Assembly: GCF_002834295.1 (NCBI RefSeq) | Contig: NZ_PISP01000001.1 | Coordinates: forward strand, 1,674,001 to 1,738,000 | Length of the DNA: 64,000 nucleotides | Source: Rhodohalobacter barkolensis | GTDB lineage: Bacteria; Bacteroidota; Rhodothermia; Balneolales; Balneolaceae | Reading direction: 5' to 3' | Shown: positions 8,156 through 17,858 of the stretch, one piece after another | How positions within the stretch are numbered: position 1 is the first letter of the stretch | How the letters are laid out: every line of letters starts with the position of its first letter | The notes under the pieces: model-generated | Database searches by the model: none | What the model saw: the letters and a program-made list of their open reading frames with translations, nothing else | Told to the model about the DNA's origin: nothing | Translations under genes and position numbers: made by a program

Positions 8156-9058
8156 CTAACCTATGATTGCGTGGATATCTTTCGTTTTTGAGAATTGTAT
8201 AAAACTTCTGGCCACCGGGCTCAGTTTTTTACCTTTGGGATATACCAATTTCCAGTTATTTACATAGGGCAGTCCTTCGACGTCGAGCACGGAAATTTTG
8301 CCCATCTTTTCTTCGTTTATCAGGCTGTATCGCGAAACTAATGAGATTCCGATTCCTGCCATAATTGCCTGTTTTACAGCTTCGTTAGTACTCAGCTCCA
8401 TCACAATTTCTGGGTTAATATTTTCCTGATTAAACAGGTTTTCCATTACCAACCGTGTTCCGGATCCAGTTTCACGAATCAAAAAATCAAACTCTTCGAG
8501 CTCTTTCCATTGAATATTTTTTTTGTTGGCAATATCATGTTTAGGTGAGGCTGCCAGCACCAAAGGATTTGACAGAAATTCGACATACTCAAGAGACATT
8601 TCATCGGGGAGCTGAGAAAAAACAGCCAGATCGCAACTATTTTCTTTTAGTAGAGATGTAACCTCAATTCTATCTGTTACTTTTAATGAGATTTGAACTT
8701 GCGGAAACTCATTTCTAAACTCTCCAAGAATATACGGCATGAAATATTTTGCCGTCGATACTGCCACAATACTCAATTTACCTTTCATCACCCCTTTCAA
8801 CTCCGTTAGAGCCATATCTAAATTTTTTAGCTCATTTGTGATTTTCTTATGCGAGTTGTAGAGTTCAATGCCTGCCTCGGTCAAATGGAGCTGTTTGCCA
8901 ATAACCTCAACAAGGTCAATTTCGAAATGCTCCTGTAATTTTTTCACCTGTATTGAAACGGCCGGTTGACTCATAAATAACTCTTTTGCCGCTTTGGTGA
9001 AGCTCCGATTTTTTGCCACGGATGCAAAAACGTCCAACTGGTGAAGCGTGTAAGACAT
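8156..9058 (-). CDS. LysR family regulator (CbbR/CysB-like)
   Basis: A 300-residue regulator with the LysR winged-helix domain at 1-60 (YTLHQLDVFASVAKNRSFTKAAKEL, SQPAVSIQVKKLQ) and the periplasmic-binding-protein-like effector domain after residue 90. It resembles the CbbR/CmpR subgroup that controls carbon uptake and fixation in other bacteria; the resemblance was judged by eye and by context. It lies directly upstream of sbtA-sbtB on the same strand and is divergent from the isocitrate dehydrogenase gene, so it could control both. The ATG at 9058 is preferred over an in-frame TTG at 9064. Confidence 0.85.
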   Translation of the reverse strand: MSYTLHQLDVFASVAKNRSFTKAAKELFMSQPAVSIQVKKLQEHFEIDLVEVIGKQLHLTEAGIELYNSHKKITNELKNLDMALTELKGVMKGKLSIVAVSTAKYFMPYILGEFRNEFPQVQISLKVTDRIEVTSLLKENSCDLAVFSQLPDEMSLEYVEFLSNPLVLAASPKHDIANKKNIQWKELEEFDFLIRETGSGTRLVMENLFNQENINPEIVMELSTNEAVKQAIMAGIGISLVSRYSLINEEKMGKISVLDVEGLPYVNNWKLVYPKGKKLSPVARSFIQFSKTKDIHAIIG

Positions 9059-9070
9059 AAACAATAGATT

Positions 9071-9084
9071 ATGATTATTATCAT
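9071..9084. promoter_or_regulatory. dyad in the lysR-icd intergenic region
   Basis: ATGAT-TATT-ATCAT lies 12 bases upstream of the lysR start and is flanked by further A and T. It has the size and A/T pattern of a LysR-type T-N11-A box and could be the autoregulatory site that also controls the divergent icd gene. The evidence is the dyad and position only. Confidence 0.35.
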
Positions 9085-9156
9085 TTATGTTAATTATTAT
9101 TTATGAAAAAAGCACTCTATTTTTTCACCGCAAATCTAACAATCGAACAAAAAATA

Positions 9157-10620
9157 ATGAGCACGACAAAAACAATTACTGTTGCACACGGAGACGGTAT
9201 TGGCCCTGAAATAATGGAGGCTACCTTAAAAATTCTGGATGCTGCTAATGCCAATTTAGATTACGAATCAATTGAGATTGGTGAAAAGGTTTACAGAAAA
9301 GGCATAAAATCGGGCATTGAAGATCAAAACTGGGATATCATCTCAAAGAATAATGTTCTACTCAAAGCCCCCATTACTACTCCCCAGGGAGGCGGTGTGA
9401 AAAGCCTAAATGTTACTTTACGAAAAACACTCGGTCTATTTGCAAATGTGAGGCCTTGCAGGGCATATCATCCATTTGTTAAAACCAAACATCCGGATAT
9501 GGATGTTGTAGTTATTCGTGAAAATGAAGAGGACACCTACGGAGGTATTGAGCACAGGCAAACATATGAAGTGTATCAATGCCTGAAATTAATCACCCTT
9601 CCCGGCACAGAAAGAATTGTCCGTTACGCATTTGAGTATGCGAAATCGAATGGCCGACGCAAAATAACCTGTTTCACAAAAGACAACATTATGAAATTGA
9701 CAGATGGTCTGTTTCACGATGTGTTTAAAACAGTTGCCCAAGAGTATCCCGACATCGAGTCTGAAAATTTAATCATTGATATTGGAACAGCCAGGCTTGC
9801 AGACACTCCCGAAAAGTTTGACGTGGTGGTGATGCCAAACTTATATGGGGATATTGTATCAGACATTACAGCACAGATTTCCGGATCAGTGGGCATGGTA
9901 GGGTCAGCTAACATTGGAACAAAAACAGCTATGTTTGAAGCCATTCACGGGTCAGCGCCGGACATTGCCGGCCAAAATATTGCAAATCCATCAGCGCTTA
10001 TTCAGGCCGCAGTAATGATGCTAAGACATATTGGCCGGTTTTCTCAAGCTGATAATATTCATAATGCCTGGCTTAGAACTCTTGAAGATGGAGTACACAC
10101 ACCGGATATTTATAGTGCTGAGAGTAAAAAGAAAGTAACAACACAGGAATTTACTCAGGCTGTTATTGACAGATTAGACCAAAAACCGGTTACCCTTGCC
10201 AGTGTTTCCACATCAGGGGACGTTAAAGTTAAGATGCCGGAATTAAAAATCAGCAGATCTGAAAACAGGCCTTCGGCAACTCAAAAGAGAACTCTTTCAG
10301 GAGTGGATGTTTTTGTTTATTGGGAACCGGATAATGTCAATTTACTAGCGCAAAGGCTTAAAGGTGTAGTTGGTAACGAATTTGAGCTGACGATGATTAC
10401 AAATCGAGGTACGAAAGTATGGCCTAATGCTAACCCGGAAACATTTTGCACTGACCACTGGCGATGCAGGTTTAAATCTAAAAATGGCAAAACAACTCAG
10501 TTTAAAGTTGTTGATCTCCAAAAAAGATTGACAAAGCATGCCGTTGATATCATCAAAACTGAAAACCTCTATCTATTCGACAATGAACCGGCCTTCTCAT
10601 CCGGACAGGGTGAGTCATAA
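9157..10620 (+). CDS. icd: NADP-type isocitrate dehydrogenase with C-terminal extra domain (Thermus type)
   Basis: A 487-residue protein from the ATG at 9157. It has the isocitrate/isopropylmalate dehydrogenase fold: HGDGIGPEIM at the start, SLNVTLRKTLGLFANVRP for substrate binding, VIRENEEDTYGGIEH, and GDIVSDITAQ with metal-binding aspartates. After residue 350 it carries the additional domain of the Thermus thermophilus enzyme (GVDVFVYWEPDNVN, MITNRGTKVWP, GQGES end). It oxidatively decarboxylates isocitrate to 2-oxoglutarate in the TCA cycle and can run reductively with CO2. A GTG/ATG extension to 9103 would add 18 residues and is less likely. An LCIB-type carbonic anhydrase homologue lies 122 bases downstream on the same strand. 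Confidence 0.88.
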   Translation: MSTTKTITVAHGDGIGPEIMEATLKILDAANANLDYESIEIGEKVYRKGIKSGIEDQNWDIISKNNVLLKAPITTPQGGGVKSLNVTLRKTLGLFANVRPCRAYHPFVKTKHPDMDVVVIRENEEDTYGGIEHRQTYEVYQCLKLITLPGTERIVRYAFEYAKSNGRRKITCFTKDNIMKLTDGLFHDVFKTVAQEYPDIESENLIIDIGTARLADTPEKFDVVVMPNLYGDIVSDITAQISGSVGMVGSANIGTKTAMFEAIHGSAPDIAGQNIANPSALIQAAVMMLRHIGRFSQADNIHNAWLRTLEDGVHTPDIYSAESKKKVTTQEFTQAVIDRLDQKPVTLASVSTSGDVKVKMPELKISRSENRPSATQKRTLSGVDVFVYWEPDNVNLLAQRLKGVVGNEFELTMITNRGTKVWPNANPETFCTDHWRCRFKSKNGKTTQFKVVDLQKRLTKHAVDIIKTENLYLFDNEPAFSSGQGES

Positions 10621-10742
10621 CTGGTAGTTAACAATTAGTCTGCCATCTCTTTTGATACAGGATCGATTTCCACTTTCAGTTCCATGAAACTGACTAAAGA
10701 TTTGATTAAATTTGAAGTCTAGTTATTCATTAATAAGTAAAG

Positions 10743-11420
10743 ATGGCAGACAACTTTTATCCCAACGCAGTATCCATTTCCCACCTCCAGAACATTGTAT
10801 CAGAAAAGCTCTCCGAGAAAAATCTAAACTCAAAAAATACATTATGGGCAACCTCGGTTTGCAGTGATGAAGTTAATCAGAGCCTTCATCGGTTAGACGA
10901 AAATTTTGAAACCTTCGGACCATTTATTCTGGGAGGCATTTCAGGTATTCCTTTTGCCGGTAAAACCGGGTTTAAAGCTTTTTCAAGCCACATTCCTGAT
11001 AGTGGAGGTGCTCTGATCATTTATGGCCCACATGTTGGAATTTCTCAGGAAGGAGAAATTGGCAAGGTACACCGTGCCGGCCAGAGACTGAATACTTCCA
11101 GTTGCGGCTCTATTATCGGGGCGCTTAAAAGCCTAAAAAATGATGATGATGAGCAGCAAACACCACAGTATGATTATCAACAAGAGGAGGTGAAAAATCT
11201 ACTTCGGAAACATTGGGACAAGGTTTCCAGATCCGAGAATCCCGTCATAACCGCTACTGAAATTACTTATGATGAGATTAAACATGAAATCACAGAGATT
11301 ATAACGTCCTGTACTTCCTGTTTGGAAGGAAAACCGCTACTTGCTATTGGCGGGATATTGATCAATACCGACCCATCCGAAGATGATCTTTTCGATATCA
11401 GGGATATCGATTGGTTTTAA
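10743..11420 (+). CDS. LCIB-type (theta-like) carbonic anhydrase domain protein
   Basis: A 225-residue soluble protein that matches the LCIB/LCIC family known from algal CO2-concentrating mechanisms. The recognisable segments are VCSDEVNQSL (39-48), GGISGIPFAGKTGF (64-77), HIPDSGGALIIYGPHVGIS (83-101), GKVHRAGQ (107-114) and SSCGSIIGAL (119-128). Cys40, His97 and Cys121 are the likely zinc ligands, with Asp42 in the beta-CA-like C-x-D motif. The position after EVN is Gln46; algal members as I recall them have Arg there, so activity is uncertain. Its place beside icd, LysR and sbtAB suggests interconversion of CO2 and bicarbonate. Confidence 0.75.
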   Translation: MADNFYPNAVSISHLQNIVSEKLSEKNLNSKNTLWATSVCSDEVNQSLHRLDENFETFGPFILGGISGIPFAGKTGFKAFSSHIPDSGGALIIYGPHVGISQEGEIGKVHRAGQRLNTSSCGSIIGALKSLKNDDDEQQTPQYDYQQEEVKNLLRKHWDKVSRSENPVITATEITYDEIKHEITEIITSCTSCLEGKPLLAIGGILINTDPSEDDLFDIRDIDWF

Positions 11421-11462
11421 CTATTTACGGATCATCGAAAAGTTCAAAAGAAAACCTGCTAA

Positions 11463-11488
11463 AAAGCTAAAAATGAAATTTTAGCTTT
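11463..11488. terminator. bidirectional terminator hairpin
   Basis: AAAGCTAAAA, a six-base loop and TTTTAGCTTT give a 10-base-pair stem. It lies after the LCIB-type gene and overlaps the last two codons and stop of yidD on the other strand. Confidence 0.6.
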
Positions 11489-11741
11489 CTCCCTCTTCGT
11501 TCTTTTTTTTCGGAACCGGATCATATCCGGAAGTTCCCCATGGATGACATCTCGAAATACGTTTCAGTCCCAGCCAAAAACCTTTCAGCGCACCCCACTC
11601 TTCAATCGCTTCAATTGTGTACGATGAACAAGTAGGCATATGCCTGCAGCTGGGCCCAAGAAATGGTGATAAAATAGCCTGATATAGTTTAATTAGACCA
11701 ATCAGAACCCATTTAATCGCTTTTTTAATATTATGAAGCAT
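11481..11741 (-). CDS. yidD: membrane protein insertion efficiency factor YidD
   Basis: An 86-residue protein that starts [21 protein letters not shown] and carries the family signature [18 protein letters not shown] (27-44). It continues through [13 protein letters not shown]. YidD associates with the inner membrane through an amphipathic helix and aids YidC-dependent insertion. I took the ATG at 11741, which gives the usual family length and overlaps the cysS stop by 11 bases; a longer version to 11774 would be unusual. The neighbours yidC, rnpA and rpmH of the classic operon are not here. Confidence 0.9.
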   Translation of the reverse strand: MLHNIKKAIKWVLIGLIKLYQAILSPFLGPSCRHMPTCSSYTIEAIEEWGALKGFWLGLKRISRCHPWGTSGYDPVPKKKNEEGES

Positions 11742-13242
11742 CAATTTCGTAGGTGGTATTTCCGCTTTTATCATCTTTTAAGCGGATGCCTATTTCAAGC
11801 AGATCATCACGGATCTTATCTGAAGTTGCAAAATCTTTCTTTTCTCTTGCTTCAGCACGAATTTCAATCAGCAATTGTACCAATTCGTCAGTTCGGCCAC
11901 TATCGGATGATTGAGCAGCCTTTAACCCCATCACTTGATAAACGAACTCATTCATTGTTTTAGAGAGAGTGGTAAAAGCTGTTAGGGATATTTCAGATTT
12001 ATCAATCTGTCCGTTATGCAGGGCGTTCACCTTACTGCTTAAATCAAATAGAGCAGCCAGTGCCAATGCGGTATTAAAATCATCGTCCATGGATGAATGA
12101 CAACGCTTGCAGGCATCTAAAATTTCTTGATCAATTTTACCGTCGGTACCATTCTTTGGCGGCTCCATTTTGTTTAACAGATCCATTGAGTTCATCAACC
12201 TGTGATAGCCTTTTTCGGCTGCAGCAAGTGCCTCATTGGAAAAATCAATTTTACTTCGATAGTGACTCTGCAACATCAAAAAGCGAACTACCATGGGATC
12301 GTACGCTTTCTCCAGCTTTTCGTGCTCTCCATTAAATAGCTGCTCCAGATTGATAAAATTTCCCGCGCTCTTACTCATTTTGGCGCCATCTATTGTCACC
12401 ATATTGTTATGCATCCAGTAGTTCACCGGATCGTGTCCGTGAGCCCCCCGGCACTGCGCAATCTCTGCTTCATGATGTGGAAACTGTAAGTCAAGCCCTC
12501 CTCCATGGATATCAAATTTCTCGCCCAGATACTTAGTACTCATGGTTGTACACTCCAGATGCCACCCAGGGAAACCAACACTCCACGGTGAACGCCATCT
12601 CATGATATGCTCCGGAGTCGCTTTTTTCCAAAGCGCAAAATCGTGCGGACTTTTCTTTTCATCCATCCCTTCCGTATCTCTGCTGCCGGACTGAAGATCC
12701 TCTAATACTTTACCGGAAAGTGTTCCATAGTCATTGCTCTCTCTGTACTTCTCGAGATCAAAATAGACGCTTCCGTTTACCTCATAGGCTAACCCATTAT
12801 CCAGTATTTTCTCGATCAGTTCTATCTGTTCAATGATATGTCCCGATGCAGTCGGTTCGATACTTGGACGAATACAGTTCAAAGCCGTCATCCCTTCGTG
12901 ATAGCGAATGGTATAGGTCTGTACCACCTCCATCGGTTCAATCTCTTCTAACCTAGCCTTTTTGGCAATTTTATCCTCACCCTGTTCAGCCTCTTCATTC
13001 TCCAGGTGTCCCACATCCGTAATATTGCGAACATACCTCACTTTATATCCCAGATACTTGAGGTATCGATAAACTACATCGAACGTAATCGCTGCACGTG
13101 CATGCCCCAAATGCGGGTCGCCGTATACTGTGGGTCCGCAAACGTACAACCCGACAAAAGGAGGATTAATAGGTTCAAACAGCTCCTTTTTTCGGGATAA
13201 ACTGTTGTACAGATGCAGATTTGATTGCTCCTTTTGTGCCAT
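11731..13242 (-). CDS. cysS: cysteinyl-tRNA synthetase
   Basis: A class I synthetase of 503 residues from the ATG at 13242. It carries the HIGH-type motif HLGH (44-47), the KMSKS motif in [10 protein letters not shown], and zinc ligands including the Cys of YVCGPTVYG and the LECTTMS and HHEAEIAQC segments. It charges tRNA-Cys. An upstream in-frame ATG at 13287 would add 15 residues (MFSDKST...) with no match to the family, so the shorter form is preferred. Neither start has a clear Shine-Dalgarno sequence. yidD overlaps its 3' end. Confidence 0.93.
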   Translation of the reverse strand: MAQKEQSNLHLYNSLSRKKELFEPINPPFVGLYVCGPTVYGDPHLGHARAAITFDVVYRYLKYLGYKVRYVRNITDVGHLENEEAEQGEDKIAKKARLEEIEPMEVVQTYTIRYHEGMTALNCIRPSIEPTASGHIIEQIELIEKILDNGLAYEVNGSVYFDLEKYRESNDYGTLSGKVLEDLQSGSRDTEGMDEKKSPHDFALWKKATPEHIMRWRSPWSVGFPGWHLECTTMSTKYLGEKFDIHGGGLDLQFPHHEAEIAQCRGAHGHDPVNYWMHNNMVTIDGAKMSKSAGNFINLEQLFNGEHEKLEKAYDPMVVRFLMLQSHYRSKIDFSNEALAAAEKGYHRLMNSMDLLNKMEPPKNGTDGKIDQEILDACKRCHSSMDDDFNTALALAALFDLSSKVNALHNGQIDKSEISLTAFTTLSKTMNEFVYQVMGLKAAQSSDSGRTDELVQLLIEIRAEAREKKDFATSDKIRDDLLEIGIRLKDDKSGNTTYEIDAS

Positions 13243-13304
13243 TGTAATATTCTGAATTCCTGAATTTGTTGATTTATCCGAGAACATAAACTGAACCTGA
13301 AAAA

Positions 13305-14009
13305 TCAGGCCAGTTCTGTCTGAGTTTTGATATAATCAATAAATCGCTGCTGGATCATCTCTTTTTTAAACTGACCTCTGTACTCGGTCGTAACTGTACT
13401 GCTCTCTCTGTCCTGAATACCACGTGTAGAAACACAAAAGTGCTTGCTTTCAATAAAAACCGCTACATCTTTTGACTCCAACGCAGTTTCAAGTTCATCT
13501 GCAATTTGCAGAGTCAGCCTTTCCTGTACCTGAGGACGCCGGGCGTAGTAATCTACAATTCGATTAATTTTGGAGAGCCCAATCACTTTACCGGTACTGT
13601 GGTATGCTACATGAGCTTTTCCGATGAAGGGCAAAAAGTGGTGTTCACAAAAAGAGGTTACATTTATATTCTTCACCACAACCATATCACCATACTCATA
13701 CTTATTGCCAAACTTTCTGGCTTCAGGACGATTTTTGGGATTTAAACCCTGAAAAATTTCTTTAACGTACATTTTTGCAACCCGATGTGGTGTACCGCTC
13801 AGGCTTTCATCATTCAGGTCTAAACCCAAAGCGTGCATAATGTGAGCGAAGTGCTTTTCAATCTCTTCAATTTTTTCGCTATCCGTTAAATCAAAAGCGC
13901 CTTCTCTAAGTGGAGTTTTTACAGAAGTTGAAATATGATCATCTCCTATTTCGTCTGCTTCTGCGTGATTCAATTCCAATGAATCAACTACATTTTTTTC
14001 TTTACTCAT
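13305..14009 (-). CDS. folE: GTP cyclohydrolase I
   Basis: A 234-residue enzyme, slightly longer than the 222-residue E. coli FolE because of an acidic N-terminal stretch (1-45). The zinc and active-site motifs are visible: [13 protein letters not shown] and [19 protein letters not shown]. It converts GTP to 7,8-dihydroneopterin triphosphate, the first step of folate and, in many bacteria, queuosine synthesis. It lies 62 bases upstream of cysS on the same strand and may share a transcript with it. Confidence 0.93.
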   Translation of the reverse strand: MSKEKNVVDSLELNHAEADEIGDDHISTSVKTPLREGAFDLTDSEKIEEIEKHFAHIMHALGLDLNDESLSGTPHRVAKMYVKEIFQGLNPKNRPEARKFGNKYEYGDMVVVKNINVTSFCEHHFLPFIGKAHVAYHSTGKVIGLSKINRIVDYYARRPQVQERLTLQIADELETALESKDVAVFIESKHFCVSTRGIQDRESSTVTTEYRGQFKKEMIQQRFIDYIKTQTELA

Positions 14010-14131
14010 TGATTAAAAATCTGTGTATAAAATATGTTTTTAAGAGCATTAAAGTTACGGGATCCTGCTTCAATATCATAATAGATGAATGGATTGGAAG
14101 CCATAGCCAAAAGCTATCTTACCTATTCAAA

Positions 14132-16090
14132 TCAAGCCTTTTCTTTCTTAAAGGTATTGATAATCGCACCGTCAAGCAGAGATTTTAGTTGTCGCCCGCT
14201 TAACGAGTGATGAACCGTAAATTGGTTACCCTTGGTTTCATTTTGAACCGTTATAGTCTTACCTGACTTCAGCTGATCTCTGAAATTCTCAATTTTAAGT
14301 ATATCCCCCTGATCAATGGAGTCGTAATCTTCATCATTTTCGAACTCCAGGGGTGCAATCCCAAAGTTTGCGAGATTCTGCCAGCCAATACGCGCATAGC
14401 TTTTTGCAATCACTGCGCGCTGACCCAGATATCTAGGTGCAATCGCAGCATGTTCGCGACTGGAACCCTGGGCGTAATTTTCTCCGGCAATAACTACATG
14501 CCCTCCATATTCGTCATTTGCCTCTATCGCCCGATCATAAAACGTCTCATCTACAACCGTAAACGAAAACTTACTGATCTCCGGAATATTGCTTCTATAA
14601 GGCAATACTTCAGCGCCGGCCTTCAGAATTTCATCCGTTGAAATATCATCTTCCATCTTCAGTAGAACAGGCACTACAAAATCAGATAGTTCATCAAAGT
14701 CAGGCATTGTTGAAATATTTGGCCCTTTCTTCAATTCTTTCTTCTCACCATTACCCGAAGGACCCATCAACATTTCTTTGTTTATGATATAATCTTCAGG
14801 ATCACTATATGCAGGCCACTTCATATCATACAGCTTCTCAAGTTTTCTGGGATCGGTAATTTTTCCGGTTAAAGCGGAGGCCGCCGCCGTTTCCGGGCTT
14901 ACCAGAAATACTGAATCCTCTTTGGTACCGGATCGATCCGGAAAGTTACGCGGAACGGTCCTCAAACTGTTTTGTCCGCTTGCAGGAGCCTGTCCCATCC
15001 CGATACAGCCGTTACACCCTGCCTGGTGGATCCTTGCTCCCGACTGAACCAAATGGAGCATCACACCGGTTTTAACCATATTTTCTATAATCTGCCGTGA
15101 TGTGGGATTTACGTCCAGGCTTACATCTTCATGAACACGCTTTCCTTTAACAATTTCAGAAGTGATCCAAAAATCACGAAATCCCGGATTTGCTGAAGAG
15201 CCGATATAGGATTGATAAATCGGTTTGCCTTCCACTTCAGTTACCGGCACAACATTTCCGGGGCTGCTCGGCAGGGCTATCATGGGTTGCAGTTCATCCA
15301 TAATAAGTTCTTCGTACTCATCATAGGTCGCACCTTCATCAGCTTTCAATTCGGTCCATTGATCTTCCCTGTTATTTTGCTTCATAAATCGTCGAACTTC
15401 TTCATCTGATGGAAATACAGACGTTGTAGCTCCCATTTCCGTACCCATATTCGCAATTACATGACGATCCATTGTGCTGAGTTCTTTAAGACCCTCTCCA
15501 AAATATTCAATCACAAATCCACGCGCACCTTTCACATCATATCGTCTCAGCAATTCAAGAACCAGATCTTTAGCACTTACCCAGTTGGGCATCTTCCCTT
15601 TCAATTCTACGCCCAACACTTTCGGCATTTTTAAGTACATCGGTTCACCTGCAATGGCAAAGGCTACATCCAGTCCACCGGCCCCCAGCGCAAACATTCC
15701 CATACACCCCGATGCCGGAGTGTGACTATCTGATCCGGCCAGAGTTTTTCCGGGTGTTGCAAAATGCTCTGTATGCACAGGATGGCTTACCCCGTTTCCC
15801 GGACGGGAGTACCAGATACCGAATCTGTCTGCTGCAGATTTCAGAAAAACATGATCATCAGGATTTTTATTATCTGTCTGAAGTAAATTGTGATCTACAT
15901 ATTGGCACGATAGTTCTGTTTTAGCCTTATCCAATCCCATGGCTTCCAGTTCAAGCATCACCAAAGTACCGGTTGCATCCTGCGTCAGCGTTTGATCAAT
16001 TTTTATTCCAATCTCCGTCCCCGGCGTTAACTCGCCCTCTACCAGGTGAGATTTGATCAGCTTTTGTGTGACATTGAGTGCTTCAGACAT
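14132..16090 (-). CDS. aconitate hydratase, short (about 650-residue) type
   Basis: A 652-residue aconitase of the compact type that fuses LeuC-like and LeuD-like halves. Visible motifs are GSDSHTPASGCMGM (119-132), the cluster pair AGCNGCIGM with Cys359 and Cys362, and the swivel domain with SSREHAAIAPRYLG. It interconverts citrate and isocitrate in the TCA cycle. The position that is the first [4Fe-4S] cysteine in classical aconitases (GSCTN) reads GSSAN here (Ser299). Cys129 in the DSHTP segment is a possible substitute ligand, but I cannot test that. The gene is in the same window as icd but in a separate transcription unit. Confidence 0.85.
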   Translation of the reverse strand: MSEALNVTQKLIKSHLVEGELTPGTEIGIKIDQTLTQDATGTLVMLELEAMGLDKAKTELSCQYVDHNLLQTDNKNPDDHVFLKSAADRFGIWYSRPGNGVSHPVHTEHFATPGKTLAGSDSHTPASGCMGMFALGAGGLDVAFAIAGEPMYLKMPKVLGVELKGKMPNWVSAKDLVLELLRRYDVKGARGFVIEYFGEGLKELSTMDRHVIANMGTEMGATTSVFPSDEEVRRFMKQNNREDQWTELKADEGATYDEYEELIMDELQPMIALPSSPGNVVPVTEVEGKPIYQSYIGSSANPGFRDFWITSEIVKGKRVHEDVSLDVNPTSRQIIENMVKTGVMLHLVQSGARIHQAGCNGCIGMGQAPASGQNSLRTVPRNFPDRSGTKEDSVFLVSPETAAASALTGKITDPRKLEKLYDMKWPAYSDPEDYIINKEMLMGPSGNGEKKELKKGPNISTMPDFDELSDFVVPVLLKMEDDISTDEILKAGAEVLPYRSNIPEISKFSFTVVDETFYDRAIEANDEYGGHVVIAGENYAQGSSREHAAIAPRYLGQRAVIAKSYARIGWQNLANFGIAPLEFENDEDYDSIDQGDILKIENFRDQLKSGKTITVQNETKGNQFTVHHSLSGRQLKSLLDGAIINTFKKEKA

Positions 16091-16277
16091 AAAAAAGTGT
16101 TTTTAATTAACCGTTTGCATACTATAAGGTTATCAGCGAAAATTTCGTTCAAAGAGCTGTTTTCCAAACTCTTAGCAGTCATCTGATCCATAAAAAACTG
16201 TTAACTCTGATTTTATGAGTTTGTTAGGAATTTTCGGCATTTTTTCCGTTTATTGAATAAACTGATCATCTGCAGAT

Positions 16278-16571
16278 ATGACGTATCGTGAACTCATAGA
16301 CCAACTTGCCGAATCTACCGGCCAGTCTAAAGCTCAGACCAAGAAGCTTCTTGAAGATGCTATCTCTGTATTGTCCGACCAATTATCCAAAGACAAAGGT
16401 GTATCAATACCCGAATTAGGAACCTTTAGTACCAAAGTTAAAGAGGTACAGAAGGTGTATAGCCCCCACTACAAAAAGTATATGCTCGTCCCCCCAAAGA
16501 GAGTTGTTGAATTTAGTCCCTCTGCAGGTCTTAAAGATGAACTAAAGTTCTCGGGCCAAGACAATGAGTGA
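16278..16571 (+). CDS. HU-family DNA-binding protein
   Basis: A 97-residue small basic protein of the HU/IHF fold, beginning MTYRELIDQLAESTGQSKAQTKKLL. The beta-arm region (residues 50-85) has KVYSPHYKKYMLVPPKRVVEF, which lacks the classic NPxTG arm tip. The gene overlaps the next HU-domain gene by eight bases, so the two are co-translated and probably form a heterodimeric or hierarchical pair. Paired HU-like genes of this kind occur in Bacteroidetes relatives. Confidence 0.85.
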   Translation: MTYRELIDQLAESTGQSKAQTKKLLEDAISVLSDQLSKDKGVSIPELGTFSTKVKEVQKVYSPHYKKYMLVPPKRVVEFSPSAGLKDELKFSGQDNE

Positions 16572-17826
16572 AAAAATCACCTTTCGGGAGCTGGTAGAAC
16601 TTATCGCGGAGCAGTCTAAGCAGAGTCAAACATCTACCAACAGTTTTATTGGCGAACTGGTTAATATTATTGAATCCGGTCTCAGGCAGAGCGGTTCAGT
16701 CAGTATATCCGGTTTTGGTAAGTTTGAACTGCGTTGGATGAATGAACGGCCGGGAGTTAATCCTCAAACCGGGGAAGAAATTACAATTCCGGGTCAAAAT
16801 AAAGTCGTTTTCAAGCCTTATAAAGCTCTTAGGGAGGACGTGAATCGACCCTATGCCAAGATGGAACCTCAGGTACTGGATGAATCTCCGGAAGATTCTG
16901 AGGAAAAGGATGAGTCCGGCAAAGATAAAACGTCTGATGTTGATTCACCATCTGCCAAAGCGTCGTCAGAAGATGGGGATGATTTTTTGATAGAGCGGCC
17001 CAATCCGTCTAAGAATAAATCTGAAATTGAGCCGGTAGATAAAGAGGAAGAAAAAAAATCTGAACAGGAGAAATTCAACCCTTTTCCTGTCGGAACCGGT
17101 AGCCAAACATCTGAAACGGCGGGTTCTGAAAAAAAAGATACCGTTAAAAGTAAGTTACCGGCCAATCAAAAAACTCCGGCGTTAACGCCCGGTCAAAGAA
17201 CGAATTTATCTAAGAAAGTTCAGGACTCCGGAAATTTCAACTGGACCTATGCAGCCGCAGCCGTAATCGTTGCACTTGCTATTTTTATTATTTTCTTACT
17301 CTCCCGACAAGTAACAACAAACGATTCTCCTGAATTGGCATCTCAACCTGAACAGATCACGGCCCCGGTTACTCCGGAACAGGATCAAAGCGTTGAAGAG
17401 TCGGAGCCACCACCTGTTGAAACTGAATCTGAGTCTGAGTCTGAACCTGATCCGACAACAGAAACGGAACTTTATTCTGTTGATCAGGGAGAGTCGTTAT
17501 GGAGTATAGCCGAAGGTGAGCTGGGCAATCCTTATTTGTGGCCGATGATTTATGGCCTCAACCTCGAAGAAATTGAAAATCCTAATATTATACCCGCATC
17601 GGCAGAACTGACCGTACCGGTTATTTCTGACCCCGACAACCTATCAGAATCACAGCTTGAACAGGTTGCTGAGGGATATTTGTCGGTCTATCAATGGACC
17701 AAAGCCAATAATCCGGATGAAGCAAAATATTTTCTCTGGGCGGTTGGTGTCTTCTCTCCGGATAAGCTCGATCTCGCAGCTTCAAGCGTTGATCAGGCAG
17801 ATCTCAATTTTGCAAAAACGAGATAA
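16564..17826 (+). CDS. HU domain - transmembrane - LysM-like protein
   Basis: A 420-residue protein with an unusual order of parts. Residues 1-98 are a full HU/IHF domain including the arm motif RPGVNPQTGEEI. Residues 100-225 form a charged Ser/Glu/Lys/Pro-rich linker. Residues 229-247 are a single membrane helix. Residues 255-300 form an acidic Pro/Glu/Ser linker and 304-354 a LysM-like domain (YSVDQGESLWSIA, ELTVPVI). The tail 355-420 is helical. The layout would place DNA-binding in the cytoplasm and a peptidoglycan-binding domain in the periplasm, so it could tether the nucleoid to the cell wall. Function is inferred from architecture only. Confidence 0.82.
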   Translation: MSEKITFRELVELIAEQSKQSQTSTNSFIGELVNIIESGLRQSGSVSISGFGKFELRWMNERPGVNPQTGEEITIPGQNKVVFKPYKALREDVNRPYAKMEPQVLDESPEDSEEKDESGKDKTSDVDSPSAKASSEDGDDFLIERPNPSKNKSEIEPVDKEEEKKSEQEKFNPFPVGTGSQTSETAGSEKKDTVKSKLPANQKTPALTPGQRTNLSKKVQDSGNFNWTYAAAAVIVALAIFIIFLLSRQVTTNDSPELASQPEQITAPVTPEQDQSVEESEPPPVETESESESEPDPTTETELYSVDQGESLWSIAEGELGNPYLWPMIYGLNLEEIENPNIIPASAELTVPVISDPDNLSESQLEQVAEGYLSVYQWTKANNPDEAKYFLWAVGVFSPDKLDLAASSVDQADLNFAKTR

Positions 17827-17858
17827 ACCAAATTAACAATCCTAAATTTGAGGAAACT

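Noticed and set aside
9103-9156. 18-residue N-terminal extension of isocitrate dehydrogenase
   Set aside because: The family match starts just after Met at 9157, and the extension has no recognisable signal.
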